Source: Deltaproteobacteria bacterium
GTDB lineage: Bacteria > Myxococcota_A > UBA9042 > PHBI01
Direction of reading: 5' to 3'
Length of the DNA stretch: 64,000 nt
Assembly (NCBI GenBank): GCA_020632715.1
Contig: JACKFA010000006.1
Location: forward strand, 559,001 to 623,000
Every line of letters begins with the position of its first letter. Positions within the stretch are counted from its first letter, which is position 1. A program made the position numbers and the translations under genes. Shown one piece after another: positions 60,403 through 64,000 of the stretch. Under the pieces are notes generated by a model. The model was not told the origin of the DNA. It saw only the letters and a program-made list of their open reading frames with translations, and did no database searches.

Positions 60403-61194
60403 CTACCAGAGCATCATCTGGTAGTGGTCGCCGAAGAGCTCGATGGGCAGGTGCAGGTGCGAGATGACCTTGAGCCCGGCGAGCCCGACCATGAGGAGCC
60501 AGACGCCGGAGATCCCCATGAGGATCCGCTGCAGGTGCGGTACGCGCAGGCGCCGGAGGACGCGCGGTAGGAGCGTCACGCCGAGCAGCACCGGCGTCGT
60601 CATGAGCACGAGGAGCAGCATGACGCCGGCCCCGTGCAGCGGCGAGGCCGTCGTCGCGGCGAGGCCGATCGCCCACCCGACGATCATGCAGGGCAGGAGC
60701 CCCATCACGGCGCCGAGCAGGAACGTGCGCCCGATCCCCGGCGTCGCCGCGATCGGGTGCAGGAGGCGCGGTAGCGCGCGCGCCACGCGGTCCATGAGCG
60801 GCTCGCGCGGGGCGGGCTCCCCGGACGCGGCCGCCGCGCGCTGCTCGAGGCGGGTCGTCACGCGCCGCGCGACCTGCCGCTTCGGGCGGAGCGCGTACAA
60901 GAGCACCGCCCCCCCGAAGATCAGTGAAAAAACGGCGCCCGCCGGGCCAATGGCGTACTCCAGCCCGACGCCGATGGTCCCGGCGAGCGCACCGAGCGCG
61001 ACGTACGTGACGGCGCGCCCGGACTGGTAGAGCAAGATCGCGCCGGCGCCCTTGGGAACCGACCAACCCCTGGCGGCGCCGCTCACGTCGAACCCGACGA
61101 GGAGCGGCCCGCACATCCCGGCGCAGTGGAAGCTTATCCACACGAGCCCGACGGATAGGAGCTGGGCGTAGGCACCGGCAGCGGCCTCACTCAC
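60403..61194 (-). CDS. TauE/SafE-like (UreH/DsbD-type) membrane protein of the cbb3 cluster
   Basis: A 263-residue integral membrane protein with about six hydrophobic helices. The first helix contains FHCAGMCGPLL, a His-Cys-x3-Cys pattern typical of the sulfite-exporter-like proteins that accompany cbb3 oxidase maturation genes, where copper or redox handling is suspected. A loop near residues 105-140 is cytosolic and basic; LLPCMIVGWAIG lies in a later helix. It starts at GTG overlapping the previous stop (GTGA), so it belongs to the cco operon. Confidence 0.82.
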   Translation of the reverse strand: MSEAAAGAYAQLLSVGLVWISFHCAGMCGPLLVGFDVSGAARGWSVPKGAGAILLYQSGRAVTYVALGALAGTIGVGLEYAIGPAGAVFSLIFGGAVLLYALRPKRQVARRVTTRLEQRAAAASGEPAPREPLMDRVARALPRLLHPIAATPGIGRTFLLGAVMGLLPCMIVGWAIGLAATTASPLHGAGVMLLLVLMTTPVLLGVTLLPRVLRRLRVPHLQRILMGISGVWLLMVGLAGLKVISHLHLPIELFGDHYQMMLW

Positions 61195-61430
61195 GGATGG
61201 TCACCTCCGACGCGTGGCGCGGAGATGGTCTGCCCCGGGTGGGCGCCGAGCGTCGGCGTCCCCGGGGCGGGGTGTTGCAGGGTGACGACCGGCTTCTTCG
61301 CGCCGGTCGGGACGAGCTCCGGCTCGTTGTTCGTCGCGATGACGAGCATCACGGCGTTGGCGACCAGGAGGAGGCCGAACATCCCGAAGATGGCCCACGC
61401 GGGGTGGATCTGGCGCAGCTTCTGCCACAT
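61191..61430 (-). CDS. Short CcoH/FixH-like membrane protein
   Basis: A 79-residue protein with one transmembrane helix (about 12-33, AIFGMFGLLLVANAVMLVIA) and a Pro/Gly-rich periplasmic tail. Position between ccoG and the TauE/SafE-like gene and the shape of the first 35 residues suggest CcoH/FixH, which helps assemble the oxidase. True FixH proteins are about 150-170 residues with a periplasmic beta-domain that is missing here. It lies four bases from ccoG and overlaps the next gene. Confidence 0.6.
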   Translation of the reverse strand: MWQKLRQIHPAWAIFGMFGLLLVANAVMLVIATNNEPELVPTGAKKPVVTLQHPAPGTPTLGAHPGQTISAPRVGGDHP

Positions 61431-61433
61431 GGC

Positions 61434-62846
61434 TCAGCGCTCCTTGCCTGAGTCGGCCTTGGGGGGGTGAAGGGGGCCCAGGACCTGGATGGGCACGTCC
61501 TCGGACACGCCTGAAGCGCTGTCCGTGACCTTCACAACGACCGTCATCTTATACCGATACTCTGCCACCGGGATCTCGAGCATCACAGGGAAGTTGAAAT
61601 CCTTGAACGTCTCGAGTGTAACCTCTCGCTGCGGGAGCAGGACGTGATCGGCCCACTCGGGGTCGACGGTTACATGGAACGTGGTGGAGCTCGCGCGCTT
61701 GTTCACGACGTGGATGCGCGCGCTGTTCTCGACGATCCCGTCGTGGACGCTGTAGGGCGCGCCCTGGTTGCGGAAGAGGTTCGCCTCGAACGGGTCGTTC
61801 CGGCTCATCACGATCGTCGCGACCGTGAGCCCCACGAGCCCGGCGACGATGTAGATGAACACGCGCGGCCGCCAGAAGCGGCGCTTGCCGTCGTCGATCA
61901 TGCGCTGCGAGTCGTAGCGGATGAGCCCCTTCGGGCGGTTCAGCTTCACCATGATCTCGTCGCACGCGTCGATGCAGTAGCTGCACCCGATGCACTCGAG
62001 CTGGTGGCCGTTGCGGATGTCGATACGCGTCGGGCAGACCGCGATGCAGCGCCCGCAGTCGACGCAGTCGCCGACGCCCTCCTTCTTCGCCTTGCCGCGC
62101 GGCTCGCCGCGGCGGTGGTCGTACTGGACGTTGATGGTGTCCTCGTCCTGGAGCACCGACTGGAGCCGCCCGTAGGGGCAGATCACGATGCAGAGCTGCT
62201 CCCGGAACCACCAGAAGTTGCCGTAGATGATGGCCGTGAAGAGCACGGCCCAGAAGAAGGTGCCCATGTGCTCGGCCGGGCCCTCGGTGATCATGGCGCC
62301 GAGCTTGTCGACCGAGGTGAAGTACGCGAGGAAGACGTGGCTGATCACCACGGCGAGGACGAGGTAGATCGCGTGCTTCAGCGCCTTCCGCGCGAACTTC
62401 TCGCCGGTCATCGGCCCCTCGGCGAGGCGCTTCCGCTTCGCCGCCGGCCCCTCGATCCAGCGCTCGATGCGCCGGAAGACGCCGTCGAGGAAGACGGTCT
62501 GCGGGCACGCCCAGCCGCACCAGAGGCGCCCCCAGAGCGCGGCGACCACGATGAGGGAGAACCCGATGCCCGAGAGCACGAAGAACATCAGGTAGAAGTC
62601 TTGCGAGTTGAAGGTCGCGCCGAACAGGAAGAAGTGGCGGTCCGGGATGTCGATGTGCACGGCCGGGTGGCCGTTGATGTGCACGAACGGCAGGGCCACG
62701 TAGATCGCGATGAGGACCGTGTAGACCCAGGGCTTGAGCCGGCTCCAGCGGCCCTTCACGTCCGCCGGGTAGACGTAGTGCCGCCTGCCCTTCTCGTCGA
62801 GCATCGACAGGGTGTCGAGGTTGGGTGAGTCGTCCTTGTGCGCCAT
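61434..62846 (-). CDS. ccoG: Cytochrome cbb3 oxidase accessory ferredoxin-type protein CcoG
   Basis: A 470-residue polytopic membrane protein. About five membrane helices surround a cytoplasmic ferredoxin domain with two 4Fe-4S motifs: CVDCGRCIAVCP and CIGCSYCIDAC. An N-terminal WGRLWCGWACPQTVF motif is characteristic of the FixG/RdxA family. The C-terminal 120 residues are a periplasmic Ig-like domain. It reduces copper for cbb3 oxidase assembly in studied bacteria. GAGGAGAGG precedes the ATG. Normal length for the family. Confidence 0.95.
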   Translation of the reverse strand: MAHKDDSPNLDTLSMLDEKGRRHYVYPADVKGRWSRLKPWVYTVLIAIYVALPFVHINGHPAVHIDIPDRHFFLFGATFNSQDFYLMFFVLSGIGFSLIVVAALWGRLWCGWACPQTVFLDGVFRRIERWIEGPAAKRKRLAEGPMTGEKFARKALKHAIYLVLAVVISHVFLAYFTSVDKLGAMITEGPAEHMGTFFWAVLFTAIIYGNFWWFREQLCIVICPYGRLQSVLQDEDTINVQYDHRRGEPRGKAKKEGVGDCVDCGRCIAVCPTRIDIRNGHQLECIGCSYCIDACDEIMVKLNRPKGLIRYDSQRMIDDGKRRFWRPRVFIYIVAGLVGLTVATIVMSRNDPFEANLFRNQGAPYSVHDGIVENSARIHVVNKRASSTTFHVTVDPEWADHVLLPQREVTLETFKDFNFPVMLEIPVAEYRYKMTVVVKVTDSASGVSEDVPIQVLGPLHPPKADSGKER

Positions 62847-62942
62847 GGCGCCTCTCCTCGGACCGCGCCGGGGGCTGGCCGGCGTTGAGCTTCATCGGCG
62901 GAGAACGCGCGCGCCACCGCGGCGCGCGCGCCTCCGGGTGCC

Positions 62943-63503
62943 CTACTGCGGGCTGTTGCCGTTCTCGTCGGTGCCCTGCGGGGCCTTCCCCGCGACGTTG
63001 GTGTTCCGGATCGACGCCACGTACGCGTAGACCTCGTTGACCTTGGCGTCACCGAGCGTCGGCCGCCACGCGGGCATGCCCTTCACGGTCCGGCCGAAGC
63101 TGATCGTCGTCCAGATGTCCTTCGGCTGGCCGCCGTAGAGCCAGTACGCGTCGGTCAGGTTCGGGCCGATCTGCCCCTGCGCCTGCTGCCCATGGCAGCT
63201 CGCGCAGAACGTGGTGAACGTCTTGTGACCGCGCTCGACCGCCGCCGGATCCTGCGCCACCGCGATGAGGTCCTCCTCGCTGACGGCGTTCGCCGCGACC
63301 TTCGCGTTGAAGTCCGCGAGCTCGGCGTAGTGGTTCGCGAACGACCCCTCCGCCGGGAGCGTGTGGTACGCGAACCAGTAGTAGATCGCGAACAGCGTCG
63401 TGATGGCGAAGGTCGCGAGCCACCAACCCGGGAGCGGGTTGTCGAACTCCTTGATGCCGTCGTACTCGTGGTCGGTCTCGACGTCCTGGAACTTGTCAGA
63501 CAT
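62943..63503 (-). CDS. ccoP: cbb3 oxidase cytochrome c subunit CcoP (single-haem form)
   Basis: A 186-residue membrane-anchored cytochrome c. The FixP-type N-terminus is DGIKEFDNPLPGWWL, followed by one transmembrane helix (about 27-47). A single haem site is present (Cys100, Cys103, His104 in CASCHG) with axial Met143 in KGMPAW. Typical CcoP proteins are about 300 residues with two haems, so this is a one-haem, shortened variant. It passes electrons to the catalytic subunit. GGAGG precedes ATG; the start overlaps the end of ccoQ by eight bases. Confidence 0.9.
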   Translation of the reverse strand: MSDKFQDVETDHEYDGIKEFDNPLPGWWLATFAITTLFAIYYWFAYHTLPAEGSFANHYAELADFNAKVAANAVSEEDLIAVAQDPAAVERGHKTFTTFCASCHGQQAQGQIGPNLTDAYWLYGGQPKDIWTTISFGRTVKGMPAWRPTLGDAKVNEVYAYVASIRNTNVAGKAPQGTDENGNSPQ

Positions 63504-63714
63504 GGCGGCCTCCGTCCTCGTCCGTGGGGGTCGTCTCGAAGGGCGCGTCATCGCCGTCGGACAGCGGGAGCTGCGCCATGTGAGCGTGGGTGGGGTCGTT
63601 CTTTCCCTTGAGCCAGATCCGCGCGACGACGAGCAGGAAGATGGCGATGAAGAGGAAGAGCGCGATGATCGGGAGATCCACGATCGTGTTGTGCTGCATC
63701 ACTTCTCTGAACAT
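63496..63714 (-). CDS. ccoQ: cbb3 oxidase small subunit CcoQ-like
   Basis: A 72-residue protein with one transmembrane helix (about 15-34, LPIIALFLFIAIFLLVVARI) and a hydrophilic C-terminal tail. It sits between the ccoO end and ccoP, the usual place of ccoQ, which stabilises the complex. GAGGA lies upstream of the ATG. An ATG five codons later is an alternative start. Confidence 0.78.
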   Translation of the reverse strand: MFREVMQHNTIVDLPIIALFLFIAIFLLVVARIWLKGKNDPTHAHMAQLPLSDGDDAPFETTPTDEDGGRHV

Positions 63715-63730
63715 GTCGTAGTCCTCGCGC

Positions 63731-64000
63731 TCAGTGGGCCGGAGCCTGGACGTTGAGGCGCGGCGCGCCGGGGACCGTGCGCTCGAAGGGCACGTGGGCG
63801 TTCGCGGACGACACCTCGCCGTTCGCCGGCTTGATGAGGTCCCCGAGCGGGTCCGCGGGCTGCTTCCCGAGGCGCTGCAGGAACGCGATGATCGCGACCA
63901 GCTCGCTGTCCCAGGCGATCTCCTCGCCCTGCGACGCGAGGTCGTCGGCGATCTGACGCCCCTGGATCTCCACGAAGCGCGACGCGAGCCCGATCTGGTC
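63731..64000 (-). CDS. ccoO: cbb3 oxidase subunit CcoO, C-terminal part (runs off the window)
   Basis: The frame is open to the window edge, giving the last 89 residues (DQIGLASRFVEIQGRQ, then WDSELVAIIAFLQRLGKQP). The segment WDSELVAIIAFLQRLG matches the final helix of CcoO monohaem cytochromes, and the gene immediately precedes ccoQ and ccoP. A CcoN-CcoO fusion cannot be excluded because the 5' part lies outside. The Pro-rich tail ends NVQAPAH. Confidence 0.8.
   Translation of the reverse strand, partial: DQIGLASRFVEIQGRQIADDLASQGEEIAWDSELVAIIAFLQRLGKQPADPLGDLIKPANGEVSSANAHVPFERTVPGAPRLNVQAPAH

Noticed and set aside
1..64000. CRISPR array, tRNA, rRNA or replication origin
   Set aside because: No regularly spaced repeats, cloverleaf sequences, rRNA segments or DnaA-box clusters were noticed on reading both strands.

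Overview
The window is very GC-rich (roughly 70% or more by eye) and densely coded. Its gene content fits a Myxococcota / former deltaproteobacterial genome: many lipoproteins with Asp/Gly-rich thrombospondin-type-3 calcium repeats, VWA and PPC domains, a myxobacterial-type outer-membrane barrel next to TPR lipoproteins, a TIGR02147/DUF4423-type regulator, a huge protein-kinase-like/AAA/GAF/histidine-kinase hybrid, an RHS protein and a cbb3 oxidase cluster. No rRNA, tRNA, CRISPR array, complete insertion sequence or prophage block was seen. The assignment is by gene content only.

Layout. 0-8.4 kb (minus strand): an alkaline-phosphatase-superfamily lipoprotein, an orphan contractile-injection-type tube/LysM protein, a small secreted protein and a GH13-like enzyme. 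8.6-17.4 kb (plus): an NHL/YD-repeat RHS giant, an outer-membrane protein, a REC-EAL c-di-GMP phosphodiesterase and a small lipoprotein. 17.4-25.7 kb: prolyl oligopeptidase, aldo/keto reductase, an unknown protein, a thioredoxin lipoprotein, an ECF-type sigma factor, SohB and a cold-shock-fold protein. 25.7-32.7 kb: a polyphosphate neighbourhood (PPK1, MBL-fold hydrolase, Ppx/GppA, CHAD protein with a Lys/Ala tail) plus a Nudix protein. 32.9-42.8 kb: envelope lipoproteins (tandem VWA paralogues, a PPC-domain protein), a TIGR02147-type regulator and a propeller-like lipoprotein. 42.8-49.5 kb: a four-gene, translationally coupled barrel-TPR-TPR-lipoprotein operon resembling the myxobacterial Glt/Agl envelope machinery. 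49.6-57.7 kb: an HPt/response-regulator pair facing a terpene-synthase-like gene that is translationally coupled to a 1737-residue pseudokinase-AAA-TPR-GAF-histidine kinase. 57.9-60.3 kb: a lipoprotein gene apparently split in two by a 162-bp inverted-repeat element. 60.4-64 kb: cbb3 oxidase subunits and maturation genes (ccoO end, ccoQ, ccoP, ccoG, a short ccoH-like gene, a TauE/SafE-like protein).

The most unusual signals are (1) a family of about 160-bp non-coding, terminal-inverted-repeat hairpin elements (20744-20906, 23586-23698, 59420-59581) with covarying stem bases, one of which seems to have broken a gene; (2) the class-I terpene-synthase-like gene overlapping the start of a sensor kinase whose kinase domain lacks the catalytic Asp; (3) the Glt-like operon; and (4) the PPK-Ppx-CHAD cluster. 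Family names rest on visible motifs and remembered family features; no database search was run.
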